Below, in pieces: positions 1 to 12,987 of a DNA stretch of 64,000 bases. The position numbers and the translations under genes were made by a program. Each line of letters opens with the position of its first letter. The first letter of the stretch is position 1. The stretch comes from Boesenbergia rotunda (taxonomy: Eukaryota > Streptophyta > Magnoliopsida > Zingiberales > Zingiberaceae), in NCBI GenBank assembly GCA_024364735.1, contig JAGFNQ010001197.1, positions 643,988 to 707,987 on the forward strand. The letters run 5' to 3'. The notes below the pieces were generated by a model that saw nothing but the letters and a program-made list of their open reading frames with translations, did not search any database and was not told where the DNA came from.

Positions 1-60
1 GAGAAACTACACCAACAATCATAAAATTTCAAATAACAGATGAAAGCATGTGAAGTTTAC

Positions 61-1704
61 CTCTATTGCCCGCTGTACAGCATCCGAGAACTTAAACTCC
101 ACGAAACCAAAGCAAAAATTTTGTAACTGTCATTTTGATGAAAATGCATAACCATAAAATTGTGAGGATTACTCAAATGAAAGCAATGAAGAGGCAATTT
201 ACAAATCAGTCAATGAAAAAAAGAAAAGAATAAAAACAACCTTATAACGTTTGACTTGTATTCCACCAGGCTTTATAGGACCAAACCTCTTGAACTCTTC
301 TTCAACTTGAGCAGGTGTTGCATCATATGGTAAATAATTCAAATATAATGAATAACCATCATCTGTAAGCAGCAGAATAAGTTTAAATGATTATGTAATC
401 AAACTGCAGAGCATTGTAAAAGCCTTGATGTGAAGTTAGTACATTGTGCCTTCTGGATTTTTTTGCTTTCAGAACCAATCGATCTAGAAATAAGGCCACG
501 AGAAGCTGGATGACCTGAACCAGGACACCATGCTGGAGCAGCTTCTGAAGCAATATCCTTCATAACTTTGACCTGTATACATCAAGCCATTCTGCTCTTT
601 TACAGTTTTAATGAACATGTGCAAAACTAACAAATTACATGCATCTTTTCAAGATCAACACTTACTACTGAAGCATAAGACTTTTTGTGATTCTCCTCGT
701 GATCACTTTTAGTCTCTGATTTAACCAGCAGAGGTGGAAAGCTATCGGCAGTTACATCAATCACATTACCTGGTTCTTCTTCCTTCCAAGCTGAGCTCTC
801 TCCGTTGTTCAGAGGACCACTGTCTGTGTTCATTTTCTCGCTCGTTTCATCCGTACGAGGTGAATCTTTATCTTGGGAAGCTTCGGTGTAAAAGAAAGAT
901 CACCGCATAAGCCAACAAGATGATCAAGAGCTTGTCTGATATAAACCTGAAATTTAATCGATGGGCAGGAAAGATACCATTTTCAGGCTGAGGAGACGAT
1001 CTAAAATCATTCGATGAACTATCCGGATGGCTTTCTGCCGCATACATAAGCATGTCATTCAGGACATAAAAGCCTGTTTCATGTGGAGCAAGGAAAAATG
1101 ACTGGGTGAACTCCCTCTTGGAATTGTCTTCTTCCCTGGTGAGAACCCCTGTCACGAAGACCATCACTCCAGCATCAAGCGAGTCCTGGCATTCCACCCT
1201 TTTTACCTCCTCAACACTGAAGTCCATGGACATTATCTTCTCGCGTATTACCTGTTTTCCAAGGATCAAACAATTTTTTTTTTGTTTTTTTTGTTTTTTG
1301 AAAAATCAACATCGGAACACGTAACGTTCTCTTTTTGAAAAACATACAACCGTTTCAAATACCCACATCGATGGTGGTGACGGAGGTAACGTTGCCATGG
1401 CTATCAGGACGACCAAGTCTGCTCCTTTCCTGGTAAAACCGATGAACTAACTCCGGAGAATTGCGGAGGTAATTGTAATACTGATCCGCAAACGTTTCCC
1501 CAACCTAATAAAATCCAGAAGTTTCCCACAGATCGACGATCGATTACAATCGGAAAGCCTCGATAAATCAACAACTAAAGCCGAAAAAAAAGGATTCGAT
1601 CCTTATCGCATTGGAAAAGAGATGAATCCGAATCGAAGGGAAGAAAGCATTACCATCTGCGCGTAGTGAAGAGATTCGGCAGCGCTGGAAGGCCGGACCG
1701 CCAT
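61..1704 (-). CDS. G3BP-like protein: NTF2 domain plus RRM (partial, C-terminus off the left edge)
   Basis: Seven coding exons read leftward: 1654-1704, 1367-1504, 978-1251, 666-880, 443-572, 241-362 and 61-126, all with GT-AG borders and consistent phase. They give 332 codons and then a donor at 60-59, so the gene continues outside the window. The start is the ATG at 1704-1702, giving MAVRPSSAAESLHYAQM. Exons 1-3 encode an NTF2-like fold (VGETFADQYYNYLRNSPELV, then DAGVMVFVTGVLT and FFLAPHETGFYVLNDML). A charged linker follows, then an RRM starting near residue 272 (DGYSLYLNYLP) with RNP1-like CFGFVEF in the last visible exon. Plant members of this family are RNA-binding proteins linked to stress granules. 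The expected C-terminal RGG-rich tail would lie off the edge. I see no lesion in the visible part. Confidence 0.9.
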
Positions 1705-1888
1705 CTAGTGAACGGAACTACGAGATGCGTCGGCGATCTAAACCAGATCGAACGGGAAGGCTGGGGGCGGTTAAACCCTTGGAAAGGTTCGCCAGAAAAG
1801 GAAGGGGGTAGGAGAGGCGACGCGACTCGCAGCAGAAAGTCTCGAATTCTAGCGCGGCCGCCGAGAGCGAAGTGGGGAGAGATATTGC

Positions 1889-1897
1889 CTTTTATAG
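1889..1897 (-). promoter_or_regulatory. Probable TATA box of the G3BP-like gene
   Basis: On the minus strand this reads CTATAAAAG in an otherwise GC-rich stretch, about 185 bases upstream of the ATG. Position and sequence fit a plant TATA box; the transcription start itself cannot be seen. Confidence 0.55.
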
Positions 1898-2153
1898 ACA
1901 CACCCCAGATACGGGGGAGGCGGACCCCGCCACGTAAGCAGGGAAAGATATGGTGCGCGACACCGGACACTGTTTTACTCCAGGGTGGGTAGTAACGGGC
2001 AAGCAAAGACTCCCGGTGCCGGATACCGGACACGGTTTTTAATAGGGCTGGCCAATTGGATGCCTGGCTGTCCAGCCGATGGAGCTGATTGAAACCTCGC
2101 CAAAAATAACTATTTATTTAGCATTATAAATAAATAAGTATATTTTTGTTTTA

Positions 2154-2360
2154 GCCATATAAAGTAAACTCAACCATAAACATAGAAACTTTTTATTGGA
2201 TAAATTTAAAATATAATATATATTTTTGCCATTTAAACAAACTCAACAATAAAGCTTGAAACTTTTTATTGGATAAATTTAAAATATAATACATATTTTT
2301 GCCATATAAAATAAACTCAACTATAAACATAGAAACTTTTTATTGAATAAATTTAATATA
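2154..2360. repeat. Tandem repeat, about three copies of a 73-74 bp AT-rich unit
   Basis: The motif GCCAT followed by AAACTCAA and CTTTTTATTG(G/A)ATAAATTTAA recurs at 2154, 2228 and 2301, so the period is 73-74 bases. It is noncoding and lies between the G3BP-like promoter and the MITE at 2589. Confidence 0.75.
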
Positions 2361-2588
2361 TATATATATATATATTTTGAATTTCGACACTCTTATTTAT
2401 TTTTAAAATATTTTATCTTTATAAAAAAATTATTAGATTACATTTTATGTTGATATATTTACTCATTGTCATGGACTCACGATAAATATGTTTATATTTT
2501 TTATTTTAAGCCAGAGTTGCATTGGCAGAAATACTAGACTATTATGATTATTTCTAAATTAGAACACTCCAACAAGTAGTGTTATTAT

Positions 2589-3247
2589 AGGAGTGTTTGA
2601 GAGAGCTTTCGTTTATTTGAAAGTGATTTTTATAAATATTATTTTGAATTTAGTGAAAAGTTAGAGTATGAATTATTTAGAAATAGAAGTCTAAAGTAAA
2701 GTTTGAATATTTAATAACTTATTATTTTTATACTTAACTTTTAGTTAAATGATAATAATATTTGTAAATTATATAACTTAATTTTTTTAATTATCTAAAT
2801 ATAATTTTGATACACTATCAATCATGTGTTTATATAATTATTATTATATTTTGAATATGGTATTAAAATTATTTTTTTATTTTGAAAAATATATAAAATT
2901 AATAAAAATATAAATATAAAAAATTACAAAATTTATAAAACTATACAAAAATTTGTATAAAAAATTATGGAAATATAAAATATTATTTGAAAAATAATAC
3001 TTAAGGATATAAGTGCGATGATAATTATGTAAAATAATAAATTTATTAAGAATATAAATATTAATTTTTAATTTTAGACCATAAACAAAAATGTAAAAGG
3101 AATAAAAAACATCAATTTCTTACTCCTAACTTTTGAGCAAAAGTTATAAAAACTGAAATAGAATTTGATATTCACAAACACTCAAAACTATTTCCATATA
3201 GCTAAAATTTAAAAAGTGTTTAGTAAAAGCTCTACTAAATACTTTCT
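2589..3247. mobile_element. AT-rich MITE, copy 1 of a family also at 22095
   Basis: This 659-bp element is colinear over its whole length with 22095-22746. The left end reads GGAGTGTTTGAGAGAGCTTT; the right end is its degraded inverse (AAAGCTCTACTAAATACTTTC). Flanking TTA and TAA trinucleotides would fit a Tourist-type (PIF/Harbinger) target duplication. It has no coding capacity. Confidence 0.7.
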
Positions 3248-4535
3248 AAGAATTAGTATAGCAGGCTAAGTAGCATTTTGATTCTTAAGGATTGATTTTT
3301 TTATTATATATATATAATATTATAAATAATAATTATTTTTTATAATATTTATTTGTAATAAAAATATATTAATTAAAACTTTAAATATTTTAAAATAAAA
3401 AAATATATTAAATTAATGAGATAATTTTATAAGGATTCAATTAAATCTATTTAAATTATAGAGTTAATTAAAATTATTAATCTAAAAATATTTAATTAAA
3501 TCATAACTTATCGATGTACAGGGATAAAGTTAGGGGGGGGGCGATTGCAGGATCAATTCCTCCTTAATTTTTCAATGTAAGAGGTGTATGGAGTATAAAA
3601 ATAGGGGTGAAAGAGAGACGAATAAGAGACAATGACACGACCGCCTCCCCCTCAACATAAACCAATACCTTTCATCCCCTTGAAATAAAATTTCTAGCTC
3701 TGCGTTGCGGGGGGCCGTGTGACGCGTTCGACGGGCTTGTACGACACCTTTGAGCTTGTTGGCATGCTTGACCAACACGTCTGGGCTTGCGCAACAGTTT
3801 AGAGGTGTTGCATGGCTCGGGCGACATCTTTAGATGAGTCCACGAATTTGACGACTCGTCTGTCGCCAGGCTCCAGTGCACTTCTGAGCTCAAGTGACGC
3901 TTCCTAGCTTGCGTGATGTGTTTGTACTCATTGCCAAGCCCAGGTGATGCATCTGGACGCGTCGTAGTGGTGAAACGACGACAACAACAATGGCGATAGA
4001 AGTTCCCGACATGATAGTGGCCAAAAAAAATGAGTTATAATCTAAAACACCATCTTAAAAAAAGACGGTGTGGTTTAGGGTTTAGAATCCACTTCTCCCG
4101 AGACACAATCTAACAAAATCGTCTCGGCCACCATTTAAAACACTGTTAAGAATATATTTTTATTTTATTTTTGTAATAGTTGATGTTTAAAAAAAACAAA
4201 ATATTATAAGTTAAGACTATACTAATTTAAATATAGGTCGGTGATAAATATTACACAACATTCATTATAAATCGTTTAACTCAAGTATCCATATCATTTA
4301 AGAAATTAATTTATCATTTTCGAACTAAATTTAAAATTAGTTTGTCAAAAAATATACCATTTTTATAAAAAATATTAAATAATCTTAAATTTAATTTAAA
4401 ATTCACTTATAAAATTTTGAGATTAAATTTCTTTCGAAAGATTTGTCTGAAAATTTAGAGTCGAGTTTTAAAATTGTCAGGCACTCTTTAATTTTGTCAA
4501 ACATTAATTCATTATTTGAGAAATTCTTAATTTGA
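3248..4535. other. Intergenic stretch without a recognisable gene
   Basis: Mostly AT-rich. From 3690 to 3990 there is a more GC-rich block in which degenerate versions of a CTTG(T/C)-GCGACAC phrase recur, looking like a decayed tandem repeat. Around 4040-4125 two short inverted repeats occur (CACCATCTT/AAGACGGTG and CCGAGAC/GTCTCGG). The open frames here show no family motif and I do not call them genes. Confidence 0.5.
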
Positions 4536-4550
4536 TTTAAATCAATAATA

Positions 4551-4725
4551 AAAATGATTAATGAGGTTTTTTCAATCTCGGATAATCGATCCGACCCTAC
4601 AGAAATTTCCCATCGGCCTCCAGGTAAATCGGGAAGTGTTCACGGTGGACGGTCTAGAAACCTAACGTTCAAGATTCATACCTCATTTGAAGAAAAAATT
4701 CTTACAAATAAGTCGTAACGGGAGG
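4551..4725 (-). mobile_element. tRNA-derived SINE, 5'-truncated copy
   Basis: Same family as 63423-63672 (shared core around CAGGTAAATCGGGAAG, GTGGACGGTCTAGAA and CATTTGAAGAAAAA). It is flanked by perfect 15-bp direct repeats TTTAAATCAATAATA at 4536-4550 and 4726-4740, which are the target-site duplication. The tRNA-like head with A and B boxes is missing, so the copy was 5'-truncated on arrival. SINE sense is on minus. Confidence 0.85.
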
Positions 4726-4740
4726 TTTAAATCAATAATA

Positions 4741-4929
4741 GTTTCTAAAAATGACGATTTATAAAGAGACGTTAATGACTGACTTAGGTTTAAATTTTTC
4801 TAGATGTGAAAAAATAATATATTTTAAAATTATTTTCTTATATCTTTTATTTTATTAGTTCTTATAAGAATAAATTAATTTGGATGATTTTTTATGTTGG
4901 CAATTATTATTATTATTATTATTACTATT

Positions 4930-4991
<62 letters not shown>

Positions 4992-5230
4992 CGAAATTCT
5001 AAAATTGGAGGGAGCAAAATGGTAACTAAGCTCACTTTTGGTAACTGGATGAAAATGCTTACCGAATACGGGCCGGAATTTAATGCAGCCGGTTCGGTTA
5101 AACCACAAATGATTGGGGGCAAAAGCGTAATGTTGCAAGTCGGGAGAGGGGCGTGAACAAAGAGGCTCACAAAGCGTACGACGTTCTTCTCTCCCCATCC
5201 TTTCAGGCTTTGCTTTCAACCCCACGACAC
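4741..5230. repeat. Upstream region of the AP2 gene with a TTA/TA microsatellite
   Basis: From 4903 to about 4935 there is a (TTA)n run, followed to 4986 by about 25 uninterrupted TA steps. The rest is noncoding. The open frames across the microsatellite (poly-Tyr/Ile) are artefacts of the repeat. The AP2-gene promoter should lie between here and the GC-rich leader at 5270. Confidence 0.7.
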
Positions 5231-5290
5231 ACAAACTAACACAACCCGAGATGAACCAAATACGCAAGAGTTGATCGAACCCAAGGCGAA

Positions 5291-5321
<31 letters not shown>

Positions 5322-5420
5322 AAAGGTGGTGGATGCGGCCCTGACTTCTCCCCGCCACCTCCTCAGCCTTCCTCCTCCTCGCCTCCCCTCTGCCTCCGCG
5401 CCGGTGGCGGGCGCCGCCCG
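5231..5420 (+). other. Probable 5'-untranslated exon of the AP2 gene
   Basis: A GC-rich block containing six or so GGCGAC hexamers (5285-5320) ends at 5420 in a good donor (CCCG/gtacgc). The first coding exon opens at an acceptor (TTAGCAG) just before 6889, so a spliced leader of this kind is needed. The left border is a guess; the open frame over this block has no family signature. Confidence 0.5.
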
Positions 5421-6888
5421 GTACGCGACCGTCTCCTACCCTCCTTAATTCCATCTTGTGAAATTTCTTTTCTATTCGTCTCTCGCGGTTTCGGTGTTTG
5501 CTTCCGGGTTCGTACATGGCTTGTGGACTCGGGTGGAGGCGCTTCGGGTTGTTTGGTTGGTCGCCACCTTGGTGCCTGGTTTTGGTTGGAACTTTATTTC
5601 TTTCGACGGGCGCTGGGAGGATGCGATCATGCGTGAAATGGAGGTTGGGGATTTGGGTCGTCGGGGGTACTTCGTTGACTCTGTGGTCGGAGTTGATGCT
5701 ATTGGTGCGTGCTAGTGATTGGGAGTACATGGATGGCTGGAAACTTGTCTCGTGAGCAAAGCTTCAATTTTTGTTTCTTATTGGTTTCGGAGGTTGTGAT
5801 CTGGCTACCATGTTATATTTTATTTTCTTTGAAGTTGGCGTTCTCGGTAATCTAAAGTTCTCGATGATCAGTTCCTGTTCTAGGAAGGAAGGAGTCAAAC
5901 CAATGCTAATTTTTGCACTTGTCAGACTGTATCATCACCAGTGTAAGCAACCGAAGCGAGGCTCAGTCATGGCCATCAAATCTGCTCACTTTGATGGTTT
6001 TTCTGTGGGCGCTGTTATATCATTCCAAAAGATTAAGAATTTCAAATTTTCTGGTTTTGTTTTGCCTCGGTTCAGTTGCGACTGTCTCTCACATCTTCAC
6101 GCAACAAACTATTGAGAAGTACTATTCAAATCACGAGAACAAATTCACATAGATCTACCTGAAGCACCAATGGGAAATGACGAAACCCGCAGGAGAAGAG
6201 TTTTTCTCAATTCATGATCTCAAGATCTCTATTCCTCTGGATGATGATATTGGTTGCACAAAAATTGAGATTATATTGTCTCTGACTTGGTGGAAAACTA
6301 GTTTGTTTCTCATCAATCCTTGCAGGCCTTGATAGGAAGGAGATCAAAGTTGGAGTTTATGTAATTATGCAACTATACTAATCAGATTGACAAAAAACAA
6401 CACTTACCTGGAAGGCCTTTTAAGTTCTCTTCACCATCGTATTAGTTACTGGTCTTCATTTTTGTATTAAGTACCATTTGGGAAACAAAATATGTAGGAA
6501 AGAGTTGAACAACTCAGATCGTTAGGATCTATTTTCCTCAGATACTGTATCATTTGAGCTGAGGACTGAGATAATATAGGTCTCTGAATGAGAGTCAAGC
6601 TAATTTATAAATCATGATAAGTAGAAGAAAGTTGGTAGAGACCTAAACTATGCAATTACACTTACTGAGATACAAAAAAGCTTAATCAGGTATTTCAAGG
6701 AGTTTTCTTCACTGACCTTACAGTTACTGGTCTATTAGTTAACCAACTTTGAAGTAAATAAATATTATTGTATGTATTTCTTTGGTGCAACTTTACTTTT
6801 CCATTATCTTTTATGATACTGTTGAAAAACATTCCTTTTTTTTTTTTGGGTTAATTTGTCCTTTTCATTGTTAGCAGAGTAATCAGCT

Positions 6889-9800
6889 ATGGTTAGCATA
6901 AGGAGAAGAAGATATTTGGGGCTATGTTCTGGTAACAATCGTTTTTCAATTTCTTCTCTAATTAGCTCAACGTTTGTTAGTTATCAATTGTACTCCTTGG
7001 ACTTATGAATATAGTGAATTTATATGCATGGTAATTTTACCTGTGTTTGTGGAGAAAGCTAATCTTGATATTCAATCAAAGTTCACCTTTTGAAACTTAT
7101 ATTTGTTTTATTTTTTAAGTTTTGATCTTTTGAGAAATAAAATTTTCTTTTCTGTTATCTTTGAAGCTTTTAATCGTTCTAGATGACTAGTATGCTATCA
7201 CATTGGTGAGGGCATCTTGTTTCCTTCATTAAGTACTGAAATTAAAAATCTTTATCATCAAAATGCATAATGGACACGGTTGATTTGTTGTTTTGTCTTG
7301 GTGACATGAACCTCTTAGATCAACCTGAAGTGGAAGTATTTTATTCAGTAACTAAATGAGCTTAGATGATGTACTAAACTTACAAATTCAGCATATATTT
7401 CTATTTTATAATGCAGGGAAAAGTTCCTTTCCTGTTTTGCTTCCTAAGCCAATGGATAATAATATTTCTGTGGATAATTCTAATCCACATGTGAATCTAA
7501 ATAGTGTGCATCCCATTCCTTCAGTCGATGCTGGCCTTGAAACGATGGTATGGTCAATTTGTTGGATCTTTTCAGTTTGTTAGGTTCTATTTTCCCCCCT
7601 TATTTTTATTTCCATATATGACCTGTTTATGTGTTCGTTTGTACTTTTTTGCCATGATTTAAACCCTATACTATTGGACCTGGATGGAACTTCTGCATTA
7701 ATGATTTTTTTCTTATATATGATAATCTATGTTTGCTAATTTTCTATTTTACTTGTTCTTATTATCCCTTGAGTAATTTTACTTTTGAACTGGTAGGCGA
7801 AGTCATACTTATTTCTTTTATGGATCCTACATTTAGTGTTGATTAATTGAACATCCCAATTTGTTTATTTGGTGTTCAGTAAATATTTGTAAATAGCGTT
7901 CTATGGCTGCTAATATGCTTGCAACTAGTATTAATTACATGCATACTAATTTTCTTAGTCCAATAACTAGGAACTAGATTTACTTGTAGATAGGCTTTAA
8001 CAAATGAATTTATCTTGGTGGATCCAATAAGGATGATCTAGCGAGGATTCATCATTTTGTAACAACAAAAGTGTCTCCTTTTTGACAATAGCCAGTTCTT
8101 TTTCTGTGACTAGCAAAATGGCTTCTTGGTTTTATGTAGGGAAAGTTTGGGATTGCCCTTGATGTTTAACTTCTATCATTTTGTCCATGAACTTTTGAAA
8201 AGCCTCAGAATTCTTGGTGTCTTTATTTCAGTTTCAATTTAAAGTGAACTGTTCCCCGTAGTGTAAACTTTTTTGATTTAAAGCACAACCTTATAAGTGC
8301 CACTTGGATTAATTAGAAAAATTAAATGTAAATTGAGGGCCAAATTTAAGATTTTCTAAGATTACATGGCCAATGTACTTTGGTTATCAATAGTTAACTT
8401 GCTTGTGAAGGTTATGGATGTATTATATCTATATACACCATTGATTCGAATATTTGAGCATTTCCTGAGGGTTTCAGATTAGAAAACTGATTTAACCATG
8501 GCTGTGGTCATGCCTCATTCATTTCTAAAAAGAGTTGGTGTGAATGGAAGTATGATAGAATGCACGTTCAAAGACTAAAGCAGGACATCCAATGTGGCGT
8601 GGGGACATTTTAAAAAAGAAGAAAACTAAAGCAGGGAACACACACACATCTAAAAGTTGAAATGTCATATTGTTCTATGGCAATTATTGACTGAAGCAGT
8701 TTCAAAAGGGAAAATGTAGCTGAAGGATCTCAGGACTTATAGTAATTAGAGAATACTGGTTTTCTTTAAAATCATAATTTGAATCACATTATTAGTCGAT
8801 TTAGAAAACAAGAAGTTTACAAGATTGGTGCATGCAAAAATTTTAAAAGCATGGAAGATTGGAAGTATGCATTCAAGCCATCGCAAGTGCAAAAAATTTA
8901 AAAGCATGGACACATATGTGGTATGTAGTCCCATATGTGGTTCATGTTAGAAGTACTTGGAAGCAAGGTTCGTAGAATCGCGATCCTACACAGGATCGAT
9001 TTGGGGTCAGGATCGGATCGGTCAGGATCGGATCGTAAAATCGTACGATCCTATCAAAAACCCTTAAAATGAAAAAATATACAATTTTTATTAACACTAT
9101 AATGAAAATAATCACGTTTAACTTCAAGAATATTCTATTTATTACAAGATGATCCAATTTAATTGTCAACATATTAGATAATAGACATCTAAAGACTCAT
9201 CATTTTAGAAAAAAGATATAACATAATATTATTAATAAAAAACTAACTAAAAAATAATTAAATAGATATTTAAATAATCTTAAAACACTAACACTAACGA
9301 TGTAAAAGATAAAAAAAATAATAAAAAAGATTAATAATCTTCTGGGCCTCTGAAAAGGCTTTAAACAATATTTTTTGGGATTCAATCTTAAAACTAACTT
9401 GTAGATCTTTGAACGAGTTTCAATTTGATATATTATAGGTCACGTGGTTCAATCCGAGTCAAAAGTTATGACCTCTTAAAGCTTTCATCGATCCTGTTCC
9501 GATTCTGTTCCGATCCTGTCCGATCCTATACGATTCTGTCCGATTCTGTCCGATCCTACCGATCCTGCTGCGATCCTGCTACAAAAAACGATTCTGTGCG
9601 ATTCTGGATCGTTTTCTGCCGTAGGATCGTAGAATCGTACGATCCTACGATCCAGGATCGCGATTCTGCAAACTATGCTTGGAAGTAATTATATTTGGAA
9701 AACTACACAATAGCATGTGCAATAAAATATTGTAATTTGCATCCATTATACTTTTATCAAAATAATCAACTTAACAATTCATATAAATAAAAAATTACAA

Positions 9801-12800
9801 CTATTTCATACGATTTCAATATTCCAATCTAACCAATCTTTATAGACATAAATTGTGCATCTATCACGTAACATATCCATTTTATTAAAACACTTGACAC
9901 GTACAGTTATAAGTGTTTTTTACTTTCATCACCAAGCCATAAACTTTCTTTGCGAAAAATTTCAAAAGTATGGTTCCTCTAGTGAGATTAACTAACTAAA
10001 TAATCCTTGCACTCTTAATCAAATTCCTCATCATGGAGGGTCCTCACTATTTATTTATTTTTCATTATATTAAGGCAAAATGCTAGTTTGTTAAGATCAT
10101 CTTAATCAAATTCGTCATCATGGACAATCCTCACTATTTTTTTCAATTATATAAAGGCAAAATATTAGTTTGTTAAAATAATCTTTTATGTGAATATGTG
10201 AATATGTGAATGTATTTGATTAATCAGTTTAATTTGAATGTAAATGTGCCCAGCATAATGTCGCCTAGACAATATAGTCTACTCTGGATTGCTCACTTTT
10301 GGGACTGGATATGAGATTTGTAATGAGATCTTTCACTGCATATGCGTGTGTATTCTTAATTGCTTTGTTTTTTGTTTCTGAAAACAATATGATTAAACAA
10401 CAGTTCACTAAGAGATGTATTCTGACTAAAAAATAGTTGGCGTAGTCTTGACTCTTGAGTCACATGCTCTATCTTCATCTTCAAGAATCTAGAGTTAAGA
10501 AATCAGACTATAGATAGTGCTTCTGATTTTGTTTCATAGGCTGAAGAACACCATAACAAAATTTTCACTTGCAAATCGTGTGGTTGCCTCCTAAATTTAT
10601 CTGACGATTATTTTAGTTGTTTCTCAATCAAATTTGGCTTCTATATAACAGGGCTGTTCCTGAGCACTAGTAGGAGCTAGCTTTAACTTTTTTTATTTTT
10701 CAGAACATATCAGTTTTATACAAAAAAAAAAATGGATGAGAATCAATCTTAAATTAATGAGCATTACGATAGCATAAGTGATAATATACCTAGATACACC
10801 ACCGAAAAAAAAAGTAACAGAAAATGATTATATTCTTGTGCATGCTTTGCTTGAGATATATATATGTAACAGCAGATTATCTGTGCCATTTGGGGTTGTA
10901 GATACCTGCGATAGCAGTGCCTCACCGGTATCATGTTAATATTTATCTTACTGCCTAATGTAATCTATTGATGGAAGTGACATTAATTTACTGAAAGGAT
11001 ATAACATAGGTGTTGAAATACATGTTAAAGGGAGTAGAAAGTGAGGAGAGGATAAAACTTGGTTGAATGATACGAGGGGGTGGAGGGAAAGTGACACAAA
11101 AGATGTACAAAAAAGGAGCTTTATATGTAATTTTACGATATTTTGTCTTCCTCCTATTCACTTTACATCCAAGTAAACAGCCCATTAGTTCACATTTGAG
11201 AAGGCCTCATAAGCATGTTTAAGTAGCTAAAGCTCCCCTACCTGAGTTAACACTTTTGTTGGGTTATGTTCCATTTTGAGCTTTAGCATGGTAACAGAGT
11301 AGCAATGTTGGGCATGATCTATATGTTAAATACTTGTGCTATTTTGCAGGAAGACAAGTCTGCAGCATTTCCTGGATCCACGAATGCATTTGACTCAAGC
11401 ATGTCAAAGGAGGAGCCAAACAATTACTATCCTGGTTAGCTCTTTCAAATATTATAATTGTTAGTGTAGGCTGTGAAAATAGGACTCTCTGTATCAAGAT
11501 TTAGCTTTTATTCCCCTCACTTGCATGGAATCATGTATTTGAAAACAGAAGATAAAATTGCATTGTCTCTGTACCTTCAAGTCATTTCTTTATTATTGAT
11601 GCCAAAACATATTTATATGAGGAATGAAAAATGCCCCTTGTTACCTAAGAAAGATAAAAGGAATTACATCTCCCTTTAGTGACTTATGGGTGTCATGGAT
11701 TTATAAATTTCTCATGAACGGTTTCGGCTTGCTATATATATATATATATTGGAGTATAGATTCTCTTGATTGTGTACTTGAAGTGATATGCCCTTTTGTT
11801 GCTCTTATTTTTAGGCAAAGAAATTAAACGCAGAAAGCGACATAGGAGAAAGCACTATGAAGACCAGGAGCCATGCATAATGAGAGGGGTATATTATAAG
11901 AATATGAAATGGCAAGCAGCAATAAAAGTTGAGAAGAAACAAATTCACCTAGGAACAGTTGGATCTCAGGAAGAAGCTGCACGATTGTATGACAGGTATT
12001 AATCCATAAGATGCAGTTGTGAGCATGTTTTTTCATCCTCACCAGCCACGTCACACAATTAAAACAGACAGCTTTAGAAGTTGTAGTTAGAATGTTTCTA
12101 TATCTCTACCTCAACTCTTAACAGGCATAGGCTTTCGACTCCTACCTATTCATTGAACTTTGACAGGAAAGGATCTGGGAACTAATTTAGATCAATATAG
12201 CATTCTACAAGAAAAAATAAAGGATCTTGATAGGAATTAACTGATCCTAGCCTTTAATAAAGTTATATCATACTGAAATATTCCCTTTACTAGTTAGGTT
12301 GATACTAGTTGTGAATGTAGCAACAATAAGGTAGATGAAAATCTGCAGTAAAAAAGTAAAAAAAGTTTTCAGTTGTGAATTGATACATGTAAGTTCCATA
12401 TTCTCAAGTAATTTCAGTTTGCTGCTATTTAAATGGCATGCCGCCATCCAAATGTTAAATACTTTTGCGCAACATGAAGAATAAAAAACTCAACAGAACA
12501 GAATAAGAAAGTTTTTCTGTTGAAAAAAATAAAACATAGAGTAGGTGCTATAATTTCTCCATCTTGGTCATGTTTCTCATAAAATTGGTGCTTTCTCTGT
12601 ATCTTGATTCTTTGTTTTGGACATACAGAGCAGCTTTTATGTGCGGGAGAGAACCTAATTTTGAGCTCTCAGAGGAGGAGAAAGAAGAACTTAGACAATA
12701 CAACTGGGATGAGTTTCTGGCCCTGACTCGCAGTGCAATTAACAACAAGAGTACATAAAATGAAGCTCATATATATATATATTCATTTTTCATGCTCAAC

Positions 12801-12987
12801 TAAATGTGATGCTGAACTATTGATGTTAAATTGGTTTTGTTTACCAGAGCAGCAGAGAAAGTTCAGTGTAGGGAAGCATAAAAAGTCGGAGACTAAAACC
12901 ACATATAGCAACTGGGAGCATGAGGGAGGCACTCGAGCATCATCTATGTCTGATGATGAAGACGACGATGTCGATGTTGACCCTTAA
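6889..12987 (+). CDS. AP2-domain factor of the At4g13040 (APD1) type
   Basis: Six coding exons (6889-6931, 7417-7547, 11350-11434, 11815-11995, 12629-12750, 12848-12987) have canonical splice sites and join in frame to 233 residues. The start MVSIRRRRYLGLCSGKSSF is the conserved N-terminus of this single-copy plant family. A basic stretch KRRKRHRRK (about residue 91) precedes one AP2/ERF-like domain spread over exons 4-5 (MRGVYYKNMKWQAAIKV, then HLGTVGSQEEAARLYDRAA). The tail is acidic (DDEDDDVDVDP). In Arabidopsis the family member is a nuclear factor reported to support salicylate-dependent defence; transfer of that role is inference. Intron 2 is 3.8 kb and contains a TIR element (8964-9677). 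No lesion seen. Confidence 0.93.
8964..9677. mobile_element. hAT-like nonautonomous TIR element in AP2-gene intron 2
   Basis: This 714-bp element lies between 8-bp direct repeats CTTGGAAG (8956-8963 and 9678-9685). Its ends are inverted: CAAGGTTCGTAGAATCGCGA on the left and CATAGTTTGCAGAATCGCGA on the inverse of the right. Both flanks are packed with GATCCTG/GATCGGATC-type subrepeats and the middle is AT-rich. An 8-bp duplication points to hAT. No transposase remains; small open frames here are products of the repeats. Confidence 0.8.
10014..10188. repeat. Tandem duplication of an 87-bp intronic segment
   Basis: TTAATCAAATTC(C/G)TCATCATGGA starts at 10015 and again at 10102. Both copies run through AAGGCAAAAT and TAGTTTGTTAA. 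It lies in intron 2 of the AP2 gene and is noncoding. Confidence 0.8.

Noticed and set aside
1650..2033. Open frames on both strands over the GC-rich G3BP-like promoter
   Set aside because: They overlap the first exon, TATA box and leader of the G3BP-like gene and have no family signature.
5271..5755. Overlapping open frames of 85-120 codons after the GGCGAC repeat
   Set aside because: Low-complexity start, no domain, and the position fits the noncoding leader and first intron of the AP2 gene.
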